A DNA stretch of 64,000 nucleotides from Pedobacter sp. BS3 (GTDB taxonomy: Bacteria; Bacteroidota; Bacteroidia; Sphingobacteriales; Sphingobacteriaceae), in NCBI RefSeq assembly GCF_008274585.1, contig NZ_VTRT01000006.1:310001-374000 (forward strand), written 5' to 3'. Shown here one piece after another: positions 8,895 to 19,638 of the stretch. A program made the position numbers and the translations under genes. Within the stretch, counting starts at the first letter, position 1; every line of letters starts with the position of its first letter. The notes under the pieces are model-generated. The model did no database searches. It saw only the letters and a list, made by a program, of their open reading frames with translations, and was not told the DNA's origin.

Positions 8895-8939
8895 AAGTCT
8901 TAGAAAAGTAATAGCAGTACTACTTTAACCAAACTAAAC

Positions 8940-9018
8940 CCGACAGGAGCGGCAGCCCCGATTGCAATGAGGGCTATAGCGGATGGCGGGACTGCTTTCA
9001 TCGATATTATGCTGTCGG
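8940..9018 (+). other. nested stem structure of unknown class upstream of ruvA
   Basis: The outer arms CCGACAG (8940-8946) and CTGTCGG (9012-9018) pair perfectly. Inside them GCAGCCCCG (8952-8960) pairs with CGGGACTGC (8987-8995) with one mismatch, and AGCCC/GGGCT offers an alternative inner helix. The segment is more GC-rich than its surroundings and ends 54 bp before the ruvA start codon. It could be a structured RNA leader, a repeat element or an old mobile remnant. I cannot match it to a known riboswitch class. A possible Bacteroidota -7 box (TATTTTTG, 9034-9041) lies between it and ruvA, which would place the structure upstream of that transcript. Confidence 0.4.
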
Positions 9019-9072
9019 TGCTTTTCAAAACAATATTTTTGAAATTTTATTTTTTACCATTACCTTAACGGC

Positions 9073-9657
9073 ATGTACGCATATATCAACGGGCGTTTGG
9101 TGTTTAAATGTCCCACGTATGTGGTAATAGATGCCGGTGGCGTTGGTTATCATATCAATATTTCGCTCAATACCTATTCTAATTTGCCCGATCACGAACA
9201 TTGTAAGCTGTACACCTGGCTGCATGTAAAGGAAGACGGGCATACGCTGTACGGTTTTGCCGATGAGGGGGAGCGTCGTTTGTTTCTTCACCTGATCTCC
9301 GTTTCGGGTATCGGGCCGAATACCGGGCGCATGATACTTTCGTCCATAACGCCGGCGGAGATACAAACTGCCATTGTAAAAGGTGATGTGCCGCTGATAC
9401 AACGTATCAAGGGCATCGGGCCAAAATCGGCGCAGCGCATGGTGCTTGAATTGCAGGATAAGCTGAAAAAGGAAGGGCCGGATACATTGATCGCTGTTCC
9501 GCAGAATAATTCGGCACGCGATGAAGCCCTCTCGGCATTAGTGATGCTGGGCTTTGCAAAAAATATGGCCGAAAAAGCGCTCGATAAGGCCATTCAACAA
9601 AATAATGAAAAATTATCGGTTGAGCAATTGATAAAAATTGCGCTTAAAATATTATAA
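9073..9657 (+). CDS. ruvA: Holliday junction branch migration protein RuvA
   Basis: The 194-residue protein matches RuvA in length and domain order: an N-terminal OB-fold (about 1-62, starting MYAYINGRLV), tandem helix-hairpin-helix motifs (about 70-130, with VSGIGPNTG and IKGIGPKSAQRMVLEL), and a C-terminal domain (about 145-194) that binds RuvB. RuvA tetramers hold Holliday junctions while RuvB drives branch migration. The sprA gene begins 20 bp downstream on the same strand, so the two are probably co-transcribed. A ruvA-sprA arrangement recurs in Bacteroidota. Confidence 0.97.
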   Translation: MYAYINGRLVFKCPTYVVIDAGGVGYHINISLNTYSNLPDHEHCKLYTWLHVKEDGHTLYGFADEGERRLFLHLISVSGIGPNTGRMILSSITPAEIQTAIVKGDVPLIQRIKGIGPKSAQRMVLELQDKLKKEGPDTLIAVPQNNSARDEALSALVMLGFAKNMAEKALDKAIQQNNEKLSVEQLIKIALKIL

Positions 9658-9677
9658 TTACGCCTCAATTTCGATTA

Positions 9678-12600
9678 GTGGGTTTGAAAAGGATAATACC
9701 CTATAAACTTTTAGGAGCTTTAGGTTTTGTCGGTTTGCTCTGGCTGGGTAAGGCAAATGGGCAAACTGTGCCATCGGGAAAAGCCGATAGCCTGGACCTG
9801 AAATATCCTTTTAAAGACTCCCGGCAGCTGGAGCTTAATCCAACGCCGGGCTTTAAGCTGCCTAATCCTTCTAACATTCAACGTACGGTAGAGTTTGACC
9901 CGGTTTTAAAATTATACGTTATTCGTGAGAAGATCGGTGAGCATCTATACCGTCCGCCGCAATACCTTACCATTGAAGAATACCAGAAATACGAGGATGA
10001 GCTGGTTAAACAGAGCTACTGGCGTGAGCTTTCAGATTCGCCGATAGCCGAGGCCCGTGCGCCCGGTTTCATTCCACCTATCCAGGTTAACAACAAAGCG
10101 TTCGAGAAATTATTTGGCAGCTCGGTTATTGATATCCGTCCGCAGGGTTCGGCAGAAATGACCCTGGCGGGAAAGATCAATAAAAACGAAAATCCGTTAT
10201 TTAACGAGCGCCAGCGTACGCAGGCCAATTTTGATTTCGACCAGCGTATACAGATGAACGTGGTAGGCCAGATTGGCGATAAATTGCGTATAACTACCAA
10301 TTACAACACCGAAGCACAGTTTGATTTTGAGAATCAGGTGAAGCTTGATTATACCGGTAAGCCGGATGAGATCGTGCAGAAAATAGAAGCCGGTAACGTA
10401 AGCCTGCCGCTCAGCTCGACGCTTATTACCGGTAGCCAGGCATTATTTGGGTTGAAAACACAATTGAAGTTTGGCCGCTTAAATGTAACCAGCATATTTA
10501 CTCAGCAAAAATCGCAATCCAAGGAAATAACCATAACCAACGGTTCTCAGCAAAACGATTTTCGTATAACGGCCGATAATTACGAGGCCAATAAGCACTA
10601 TTTCCTGGCTCAATATTTCAGGAATAATTATAACAAAGCCCTGCAAAATGCGCCACTCATTACCTCGAATATTAATATCACTAAAATTGAGGTTTGGGTA
10701 ACCAACCGGAATAACAGCACTACCGATTCGCGTGACGTGCTGGCGTTTCTGGATTTGGGCGAAAATGCTCCTTACAACACGGCCATGGTGCACGGCGGAA
10801 CGTCGGTTTACCCGGCCGGTTTCCAGGGCCCGGGCTTTACCCAGCAGTCTAACGACCTGCTTGCTAATCTTCCGCCCGATGCACGGCTAACCAACTCCAA
10901 TGCCATTAATGCCTATTTCCAGGCTAACGGCGCTACCGATAACTATGTCAAGCTAACTTATGCCCGCAAGCTTACCGATAAGGAATTTACGCTGAATACC
11001 AAGCTGGGCTACATCTCGTTAAACGCGGCGCTGAATGCCGATGAAGTGCTGGCTGTGGCTTACCGGTATACCGTAAACGGTGTGGAATACCAGGTGGGCG
11101 AGTTCAGCACCGATGTGGCTGTTGACCCGGCAACGCCTAAAGTGCTTTTCGTAAAATTATTAAAGAACGAAACCCTGAAAACCAGGCTCCCTACGTGGGA
11201 CCTGATGATGAAAAACATTTATTCATTAGGAGCTTACCAGGTAAGTAGCAGTAATTTTAACCTGAACATTGTCCGGCTGGATGAGAATACAGGTGTAGAA
11301 CAACCGGTATTGAACGAAGGTGCTCAAACAACCGGTAAGCTCTGGTTGCAGGTGTTGGGTCTGGATAACCTGAACCAGCAGCAGGACAGAAAGCCCGACG
11401 GTTATTTTGACTTTATTGATGGCGTAACCATCGATGCGCTTAACGGGCGTGTTACGTTCCCAACCATTGAACCCTTTGGCTCAGACCTGGCCGCTAAATT
11501 TGCCGGGGAGCAGAACCTGATCGATAAATATGTGTACCAGGCTTTGTATGACTCTACCAAGGTGATTGCGCAGCAATTGTTTACCCGGCAAAACCGGTAC
11601 ATCATCAAAGGTACGTACCAGTCTGAGGTAAGCTCAGAGTTCCAGCTAAACGCTATTAATATTCCTCCCGGTTCGGTGCAGGTTTACGCCGGTACGCTGC
11701 CATTGCAGGAAGGCGCCGATTTTACAGTCGATTACAATATCGGGCGGGTGCGAATCCTGAATCAGGCGCTGTTAAATTCAGGGCAGCCCATACGCATTAA
11801 AATGGAGAACAACGAGTTGTTCGGGCTGCAGCAGCGTTCGTTGTTTGGTTCGCGGTTTGATTACCGGGTGAACAATAAGCTGAACCTGGGCGCTACCATC
11901 ATGAACCTTACCGAGAAGCCGCTTACCCAGAAAGTAAATATCGGCGAGGAGCCTATCTCTAATACCATTTGGGGAATGGATCTGAATTACAGCTCTGATT
12001 CACGCTGGCTTACGCGGATGATAGACAAGCTGCCGTTTATCGATACCAAAGAGAAATCAACCATTACCTTTAGCGGTGAGTTTGCCAACCTGATCCCGGG
12101 ACATCCGGCCGCACTTAATTTTGCAGGCAGCAAGGGCGGCAGCAGCTACCTGGATGATTTTGAATCGTCACGCTCTGTAATTGATATTAAAAGCCCGGTG
12201 AACTGGCAGATAGCCGGTACACCACAGCTGTTTGCCGAGGCCAATGCGCAGGATCTATCGTACGGATTTAACCGTGCCCGGCTGGCGTTTTACACGATAG
12301 ACCCTATTTTCTTTAACCGGAGCAGCTCACTGAACCCCGGTAATATAAAGAATAACCGGAACGAGCTGTCAAACCACTACGTTCGCGAAGTGATGGAGCA
12401 GGAGGTATTTCCGTATAAGCAATCTACAACGGGGCAGCCGTTAACCCTGCCAACGTTCGATTTGGCATTTTACCCCACCATCCGCGGGCCGTACAACTAT
12501 ACTACCACCGGTTTAAATGCCAATGGAACCCTGACCAACCCGAAAAATCGCTGGGGCGGTATTTTCCGTAAGCTGGAGTCAACCGATTTTGAAGCGTTGA

Positions 12601-15600
12601 ATATTGAATACATTGAAATGTGGCTGCTGGATCCGTTCTTGTACAAGCCGTCGGCGCAGGGCGGGGATTTGTATTTTAACCTCGGAAGCATCAGCGAAGA
12701 CATTCTGAAAGATGGGCGGAAATCGTTGGAAAACGGCCTGGCCCCTGATGGCGACCCGTCAAAGTCTGATGTAACCATTTGGGGCCGGGTTCCGAAATTG
12801 CAGCCGGTCATCCAGGCATTTGATAACAATCCATCGTCCAGGGCTTTCCAGGATGTGGGTCTGGATGGTTTATCAAGCACCGAAGAGCGCAGCTTTTTTG
12901 CCGACTTTCTGAACCAGGTTCGTGGCCAGCTCAATGCCCAGGCTATGGCTGAACTGGAGAATGACCCCTCATCCGATAATTACCAATACTATCGCGGAAG
13001 CGCCCAGGATAACATCAGCGCCGGCATTTTAAAGCGCTATGAACTGTATAACGGAACGGAAGGCAACAGTAAAACCACCGAACAATCAAAAAGCGAAACC
13101 GGCATAGAAAATACGGCATCAACTTCTTTGCCTGATGGCGAAGACATTAACCGCGACAATAACATGTCGCTGACGGATGAATATTTCCAGTATAAAGTTT
13201 CTATCCGCCCGCAGGATCTGATTGTGGGACAGAACTTTGTTACCGATAAGGTTGTTGCCAATGTAAAGCTGGCTAACGGAAGCACGCAGCAGGCAACCTG
13301 GTACCAGATCCGTATTCCCATTTCGCAATTCCAGGAAAAAGTGGGCAATATTGAAGACTTTAAGTCCATTCGCTTTGTGCGGATGTTCATGACCAATTTT
13401 GCCGATACAACCGTGATGCGCTTTGCCAAATTACAGTTGGTTAGAGGCGACTGGCGTGGATATAATACTGAAAAGGCTTTGGATAAGGTGATTGCGGATC
13501 CGGGTTTAGGTTTGAGCCCCGGCCTGGATAATTCTACGTTAGAAGTAGGAACCATTAACATTGAAGAAAACGGTAAACGTACGCCGATACCTTATGTCGT
13601 TCCGCCGGGCATTGAGCGGCAGCGTGATTACAGTAATTTCAGGGGCGAAACACAGCAAAACGAGCAGTCCTTATCACTAACCGTAAAAAATCTTCGCGAT
13701 GGTTACGGCCGGGCGGCTTTCCGTACCACGTATAACGATTTCCGTTCATATAAACGCATCCAGATGTTCATCCATGCCGAGGGCGACCAATTGCGTGATA
13801 AGGACCTTTCGGCATTCATCCGCATTGGTACCGATAACCAGGATAACTATTATGAATATCAGGTGCCGTTAAAAGTAACACTTCCGGGCTCACGCGATCC
13901 GTATGCTATATGGCCGGAAGACAATAATCTCGACCTGGAATTAAGTAAGCTGCAGCAGGCCAAGACTGCCCGGAATGCAGCCATCCTTAACGGAACGGCA
14001 GCGGTAAATGTGCCGTTTTACTACAGCGACGGCAGCAACGTCATTGTGGTAAAAGGTCAGCCGGATTTGAGTAAGGTCAAGGTGTACATGCTGGGTATTT
14101 TAAACCCGTTAAAAGGTGCGGTTGGAACCGATGACGGCCTGGATAAAACCGGGCAGGTATGGTTTAACGAGCTCCGCTTAACCGATTTTGACGAGCGTGG
14201 CGGTTGGGCCGCGACAGCCCGTGTAAATGCCAAGCTGGCCGATTTTGCCGATGTAACCGTTTCGGGAAGCATGAGCACCATCGGTTTCGGTTCGATAGAC
14301 CAGCGGGTGAGCGAGCGTAGCCGAAGCGATAACCGCCTGTTCGATATTTCATCGTCCATGGAACTGGGCAAATTTTTCCCGGCCAAAACCGGCATCAAAA
14401 TACCGATGTATATTAATTACTCATCGCAGGTTATTACGCCGCAATACGACCCGGCGAACCAGGATATCGAGCTTAAGAATGTAATTAAAACACTGCCGCG
14501 TTCACTGGCAGATTCCATTTTGTTTGTCTCACGTGATTATACCACCCGGCGGGGCATTAACTTTACCAACGTGCGCAAGGTAAAAACAAATCCCAATGCA
14601 AAATCGCATTTGTGGGATATTGAGAACCTGAGCGCTACGTATGCCTTTACCGAATATTATCACCACGATTATATCAATTCCCTGACGTTGCAGCGCACCT
14701 ACAGGGCGGGATTGGCCTACACGTATAACGGACAGCCCAAAGTGTACACGCCGTTTGCCAAGCTGATAAAATCCAAGCAGCTAAACCTGCTGCGTGATTT
14801 TAATTTCAGCCTGCTGCCATCGGTGCTTAATTTCCGGATTGATGTAGACCGTTTGTACTCTGAAAATACCTTGCGGGATAACGACCCGAACAATACCATC
14901 CCGATAGCTACCACGTTTAACAAAACGTTCAACATGACGCGGGTATACGGCATTAGCTGGAACCTGAGCAAATCGCTTCAGCTTGACTTTAATGCAACCA
15001 ACTACTCGGTTATTGATGAACCTGAGGGACGCATTAACGGGTTAAAACGCAATACCATCTGGCAAAATCTTAAAAAACTGGGTCGTACCACCGACTATAC
15101 GCATACGCTGAATATTAATTATAACCTGCCTGTTAATAAAATCCCCGGACTGGATTGGGTAAACGTGGTGGCCCGCTACGGTACAACGTTCGATTGGCAG
15201 TCTGAACCGTTATTAACTCTGCGTGACCCCAATATTGATTACGGAAATACTATCCAGAATTCACGCACTATACAGGTAAATCCAACGCTTAATCTGATAG
15301 GATTATATAATAAATTTGGTGTTATCCGTCGCAGCAATAATGCTAAGGAGAAAGATTTTGCAGGAGTAATGCTCGGTTTACTGACCAGCATAAAAAATAT
15401 CAGCGGGGCTTATACCCGTACCGAAGGTACTTTCCTGCCGGGATATTTACCTAAAACAAATATCCTGGGATACGATTTTGACGCCAATGCCCCGGGCTGG
15501 GGATTTGTGCTGGGCAGCCAGCGTGACATCCGTGGACGGGCGCTTACCAATGGATGGATCACATCAGATACCCTGCAAAATCAATATTATTTAACCAGTT

Positions 15601-16712
15601 ACAAGGAAGAAATTAACCTGAGAAGTACGCTGGAGCCGGTGCGTGATCTACGTATTGAGCTTACAGCATTACGCAGCCGCAGCTTTAATTACTCCACCAA
15701 TTTCCGGTTTGATAATACCATAAACGATTTTGCCAATTTAAGCCCCGTAACTACCGGCGATTACAGCATATCGTATTTTTCATTGCGTACGGCATTCAGC
15801 AAAACCAAGGATAACGGTAAGTCAAATTTATTCACGCAGTTTGAGAACTACCGGGCGGTTATTTCACAACGCTTAGGAGCGATGAACCCCAACTCATCCG
15901 GCCAGACCGACGGTTACGCCGATGGTTACAGCAAAAACTCGCAGGATGTGATTGTAGCGGCGTTTATGGCTGCTTATACCGGTAAGGATGCTAATAGTTC
16001 CAGCCTGGATAAATTCCCGAGAATACCTGTTCCCAACTGGCGTATTACGTATAATGGTCTTACTAAAAATGAGTTCTTTAGTAACTTGTTTGCCTCTGTT
16101 GATTTAACGCATGGTTATAATTCTACGTATAACGTAAACGGCTTTACCACGCTGATACGTTACCAGGAAACGAATGGTCATTCGAGTGCCCGCGATGTTA
16201 ATAACGACTTTTTGCCTTATTATCAGTTCTCGCAGGTGACCTTGTTTGAGCAGTTCGTTCCGCTGATCGGTATTGACGTGCGCATGAAAAATAACATGAC
16301 GGCCAATTTTGAGTATCGCAAATCACGGTCGTTGAGCCTGAGCTTATCCAACAGTCAGCTGGCGCAGCAGAACGAAAATAATATTGTGTTTGGCTTAGGT
16401 TACCGTACTACTGGCTTCCGTTTCCCGTTTGGGTTGTTTGGCGGCGCTAAGCTGAACAATGACCTGAACTTCAAACTGGATTTCTCGTTAAGCGACCTGA
16501 AAACCATCATTTACCGTGCCGATGTGGAAGATCCGGAAGTATCCTCGGGAGCTAAGAACATCAGCTACCGGCCATCCATAGATTATGTCATCAATCAGCG
16601 TTTTAACCTTCGGTTGTATTACGATGGCACCATTACCAAGCCTTATACCTCGCAAACGTTTAACACCTCGTACAGCAATTTTGGTGTGACGTTACGGTTT
16701 ATGCTGCAGTAG
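9678..16712 (+). CDS. sprA: SprA, outer-membrane translocon of the type IX secretion system
   Basis: The 2344-residue protein has the size and character of SprA (Sov in Porphyromonas). An N-terminal hydrophobic leader (LLGALGFVGLLWLGKANGQ) is followed by a long series of beta-strand-rich segments forming a very large single-chain barrel, ending in a C-terminal aromatic residue pattern (FGVTLRFMLQ). SprA passes folded cargo with T9SS sorting domains across the outer membrane. The start is GTG at 9678; no nearer ATG keeps the leader intact. It directly follows ruvA. At least one likely cargo protein is encoded in this window (21132-22865). The other T9SS genes are not here. Confidence 0.95.
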   Translation: MGLKRIIPYKLLGALGFVGLLWLGKANGQTVPSGKADSLDLKYPFKDSRQLELNPTPGFKLPNPSNIQRTVEFDPVLKLYVIREKIGEHLYRPPQYLTIEEYQKYEDELVKQSYWRELSDSPIAEARAPGFIPPIQVNNKAFEKLFGSSVIDIRPQGSAEMTLAGKINKNENPLFNERQRTQANFDFDQRIQMNVVGQIGDKLRITTNYNTEAQFDFENQVKLDYTGKPDEIVQKIEAGNVSLPLSSTLITGSQALFGLKTQLKFGRLNVTSIFTQQKSQSKEITITNGSQQNDFRITADNYEANKHYFLAQYFRNNYNKALQNAPLITSNINITKIEVWVTNRNNSTTDSRDVLAFLDLGENAPYNTAMVHGGTSVYPAGFQGPGFTQQSNDLLANLPPDARLTNSNAINAYFQANGATDNYVKLTYARKLTDKEFTLNTKLGYISLNAALNADEVLAVAYRYTVNGVEYQVGEFSTDVAVDPATPKVLFVKLLKNETLKTRLPTWDLMMKNIYSLGAYQVSSSNFNLNIVRLDENTGVEQPVLNEGAQTTGKLWLQVLGLDNLNQQQDRKPDGYFDFIDGVTIDALNGRVTFPTIEPFGSDLAAKFAGEQNLIDKYVYQALYDSTKVIAQQLFTRQNRYIIKGTYQSEVSSEFQLNAINIPPGSVQVYAGTLPLQEGADFTVDYNIGRVRILNQALLNSGQPIRIKMENNELFGLQQRSLFGSRFDYRVNNKLNLGATIMNLTEKPLTQKVNIGEEPISNTIWGMDLNYSSDSRWLTRMIDKLPFIDTKEKSTITFSGEFANLIPGHPAALNFAGSKGGSSYLDDFESSRSVIDIKSPVNWQIAGTPQLFAEANAQDLSYGFNRARLAFYTIDPIFFNRSSSLNPGNIKNNRNELSNHYVREVMEQEVFPYKQSTTGQPLTLPTFDLAFYPTIRGPYNYTTTGLNANGTLTNPKNRWGGIFRKLESTDFEALNIEYIEMWLLDPFLYKPSAQGGDLYFNLGSISEDILKDGRKSLENGLAPDGDPSKSDVTIWGRVPKLQPVIQAFDNNPSSRAFQDVGLDGLSSTEERSFFADFLNQVRGQLNAQAMAELENDPSSDNYQYYRGSAQDNISAGILKRYELYNGTEGNSKTTEQSKSETGIENTASTSLPDGEDINRDNNMSLTDEYFQYKVSIRPQDLIVGQNFVTDKVVANVKLANGSTQQATWYQIRIPISQFQEKVGNIEDFKSIRFVRMFMTNFADTTVMRFAKLQLVRGDWRGYNTEKALDKVIADPGLGLSPGLDNSTLEVGTINIEENGKRTPIPYVVPPGIERQRDYSNFRGETQQNEQSLSLTVKNLRDGYGRAAFRTTYNDFRSYKRIQMFIHAEGDQLRDKDLSAFIRIGTDNQDNYYEYQVPLKVTLPGSRDPYAIWPEDNNLDLELSKLQQAKTARNAAILNGTAAVNVPFYYSDGSNVIVVKGQPDLSKVKVYMLGILNPLKGAVGTDDGLDKTGQVWFNELRLTDFDERGGWAATARVNAKLADFADVTVSGSMSTIGFGSIDQRVSERSRSDNRLFDISSSMELGKFFPAKTGIKIPMYINYSSQVITPQYDPANQDIELKNVIKTLPRSLADSILFVSRDYTTRRGINFTNVRKVKTNPNAKSHLWDIENLSATYAFTEYYHHDYINSLTLQRTYRAGLAYTYNGQPKVYTPFAKLIKSKQLNLLRDFNFSLLPSVLNFRIDVDRLYSENTLRDNDPNNTIPIATTFNKTFNMTRVYGISWNLSKSLQLDFNATNYSVIDEPEGRINGLKRNTIWQNLKKLGRTTDYTHTLNINYNLPVNKIPGLDWVNVVARYGTTFDWQSEPLLTLRDPNIDYGNTIQNSRTIQVNPTLNLIGLYNKFGVIRRSNNAKEKDFAGVMLGLLTSIKNISGAYTRTEGTFLPGYLPKTNILGYDFDANAPGWGFVLGSQRDIRGRALTNGWITSDTLQNQYYLTSYKEEINLRSTLEPVRDLRIELTALRSRSFNYSTNFRFDNTINDFANLSPVTTGDYSISYFSLRTAFSKTKDNGKSNLFTQFENYRAVISQRLGAMNPNSSGQTDGYADGYSKNSQDVIVAAFMAAYTGKDANSSSLDKFPRIPVPNWRITYNGLTKNEFFSNLFASVDLTHGYNSTYNVNGFTTLIRYQETNGHSSARDVNNDFLPYYQFSQVTLFEQFVPLIGIDVRMKNNMTANFEYRKSRSLSLSLSNSQLAQQNENNIVFGLGYRTTGFRFPFGLFGGAKLNNDLNFKLDFSLSDLKTIIYRADVEDPEVSSGAKNISYRPSIDYVINQRFNLRLYYDGTITKPYTSQTFNTSYSNFGVTLRFMLQ

Positions 16713-16898
16713 TAATTCTGATACAGCGGTGCATATAAGGCCCGGCGGGTAAGTCGTAATAGCTGCATCCCGGTAAGAATTTATCCCTCCTTTTCGTCAA
16801 TAATATGTTATTACAAAATTGTGATATTATTATCCAAATAGTCTGCCAATAATAAAGCCGCTTTTTATATTGGTTCTAAATCTGGAATCTTGCGCTAA

Positions 16899-19596
16899 AT
16901 GGTTTATATGAAAAATAGAGCGGCACTCTTGTTTATTGCACTGCTAAGCTATATATCTCTGAGCCTGTATAATGTGACTGCACTTGCGCAAACTATCCGG
17001 CTCACAGCAATGAAACCGGTGTTTTATACACAAAATGGAAAGAAGTTTATTACAAGTAATGATAAGGAAGGCTGGCTGCCGCAGATTGCCGGCAGACAAT
17101 TTACTGATGGAATTAATACGTATCTCAACAGTGAAATAACCTATCTATTGAACGGTAAATACAGCCGTTTTGAAGTGTGGGTAGGTGTTGAACATAAACT
17201 GGAAGACGACAAGACAATATCATCTGCTGACCAGAAAGAGGATGCTGCAGAAAGATCAAAACCTAAGCGGAGAGTGGTTTTTAAGATCTTTGCCGATGGA
17301 AATCAGGTGTTTGACAGCGGTATGATGGATTGGGAAACCCCGGCCAAAAAAGTACAGGTAGATGTTTCGCACGTTAAAGAGCTTGAGCTGATTGTGCGTG
17401 ATGCCGGAATCGCCGGTGGCTCTAACCGTTCAAAGGATATAAAGGGTGTAAACTGGGCTGAGCCTGTTTTAACCATTGCAAAAATAGCTGCTTCCCAGAT
17501 GACCTCAACGGAAACTGCATACCAGGTTAAAGGAAATAATGCCACGTTAAGCCTGAATAAAAATGGTGAAATAATGGGGTTGATCATGGATAAAAACCGG
17601 GTTGCCTTACGCGGAAGCACACGGTTGGCCCAATGTCGCCAGCTAAAACCGGCAGAAGTTAAAAAGCTGCCCGATGGAGGTATCCAGTTTACGCGGCTCG
17701 TAGAAGATAAATCGGGTAACCGCTGTACGATAACCGACAGGTTCAGGCCAACGGTTAATTCTATACGATGGGAAACGGATATTTATAGCAGCGGAAAACC
17801 CTGGTCAACAGCTATTATCACTTCATTAAGCTATCCTGTTACTGCCGGTACCCGGTTTTGGACATCATGGTCGCACCCGGACCTGGAAGGACAGGGTGGA
17901 TGGAACAATACTGATTTGAAGACCGAATGGAGCGATCCGCTGCAAACCAGAAAATTTACAAACAGTTCCCGGTGGTTTGGTGGCAACCCGATAATGAGTG
18001 TACCCACTTCGGGCGATATATTTTCAATCCCGATCAGTACTATTATTGACTCTAAAACCGCGACAGGTTTAAGCTTTATACAATCGCCGGAAGATAGTTT
18101 GCTTTACATGAAGCTCATCACAACAGCCGATGGAACCGTAGAGTACCAGCGACGCTATCATCGTTTAGGAGCTGAAAAGCACGTCAGATTTGCGATAGAC
18201 CTGGTTCCTCATGTTGATGACTGGCACAGCGGTTTAGCCTGGATGGTTAACCGTTATCCTCAATATTTTGAACCTGTAAATGCGAAAGCGCTGGATGTTG
18301 GGCTGTGGGGCTTATTCCAGTTGGGAGGGTGAGCTGGATACTGCCAGGCTAAAAAAAATGAATTTCAGATTCAACTGGAAAGCAAGCTTTGATTTTCCTT
18401 ATATGGGTATGTTCCTGCCTCCGGTAGAACAATGGCAAACCTTTGCTACTTCTGCCGAAGCAGCAAAGGATCCGTGGGTACGAAGCCCTTACAAGGGAGC
18501 GCCAACATCGCGTAAGCAATTAGAAGCCTATTCAAAACTGATGCGTGGTTACGGTTTTCATGTGCTTAACTACTTTAACGTCACCGAATTTGGCACGCGT
18601 GTTAAGGGCCCCGAAGCCGTTAATAAGAATATCAAGGAAGAAGATCTATGGAAAAACTGCACCGATTTTCTTTACGCAAAAATAGCCGATGGTATTCTTT
18701 ACAATGACAATGGGAGCTACTATAGAACCTGGGGACAAGCTGTGGTGATGGATGCGGGGGCAAAAAATTACCAAAACTTTTTGCTGGAGCAGGCAAAACG
18801 GCATATCGATTATCTGCCATCCTCATCTGGTATTTGCATCGATCGCATGGATTGGCTGCGTTACTTTAATACCCGTGCTGACGATGGTATCTCATGGTAT
18901 GAAGGCCGACCCGCCCGATCACTGTTCAATTCCTGGAAAAACCTGATGGATAAAATAGGACCGATGATGCATGATAACGATAAGGTCATTTTTGTCAACC
19001 CGATGGTTTCTATGCGTTTAGACATGATGAAACAGGTAGATGGAATTTACAGTGAGCATAATGAACACGGCCCCGGACTTAACTCCAGCGTATTTCTTGG
19101 ATTATGCATGCCGGTTTGTGCCTGGACCTGGAGCGAGAGCTCGCTGATGCCCGATCCCGATTATTACATGCAGCGCTTTTTGTACCTGGGTGTATTTCCT
19201 TCTGCACCTGTACCGGACAATAATCATGAAATTCGCCCAGGTAAATTTGCAGATACATGGTATTTGAAATACGGCCCTTTATTTAAAGCATTAAATGGCA
19301 GAAAGTGGTGCTTAAAACCTCATGCCGCGGCGGTGGTTAAAAATGATGCCAAAGCGAACCTGTTTGAAGTTCCCGGTGGGTATGCCTTAGCTATTGTATT
19401 GGCCGATAGTAATAAAACCAGCACAAACATAGCTTTAAATGCGAAGGAATTAGGCTTATCTGGTAAGTACAGTATTGATGCGCTGCTGCCAGGGGGTGAG
19501 AGTGCTGTTCCGGTTAAATCTGAAATGATTAAAAATACAATTCTGTTGACGGTTCCATTGCAGAGCCGTTGTGCTGTGGTGAGAATCAGGCAGTAA
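16899..19596 (+). pseudogene. NPCBM-domain glycoside-hydrolase-like protein, split by a frameshift near 18300
   Basis: Two overlapping frames encode halves of one protein. The first (16899-18332) has a signal peptide and an NPCBM-like carbohydrate-binding domain (about residues 70-190), then a beta-rich region. It reads '...NAKALDVG' and then drifts to a stop. The second, in the +1 frame (open from 18280 to 19596), reads on naturally from 'GCGAYSSWEGELD' as a TIM-barrel-like domain ending in a small beta domain. Removing one G from the GGG at about 18300-18302 gives a continuous protein of about 898 residues. The barrel contains 'GICIDRMDW' and 'VNPMVSMRLDMMKQVDG', reminiscent of clan GH-D/GH31-like enzymes, but I cannot name a family. 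The cause may be a real inactivating indel or a sequencing error. The MFS sugar permease gene follows 42 bp later and may share its transcript. Confidence 0.8.
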
Positions 19597-19638
19597 TTTA
19601 TAATAAAGAATAACCAAACCATTAAATCTAAAGTTTCA

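Noticed and set aside
8940..9018. Known riboswitch (cobalamin, TPP, SAM)
   Set aside because: None of the conserved cores I know is present, and neither ruvA nor sprA is a typical riboswitch target.
13037..13561. Minus-strand open frame of 174 codons inside sprA
   Set aside because: It is a shadow frame opposite a conserved giant gene, with no family features.
18290..18332. Programmed +1 ribosomal frameshifting in the NPCBM hydrolase-like gene
   Set aside because: No known slippery +1 site or stimulating structure is visible, and a simple one-base change in a GGG run explains the shift.
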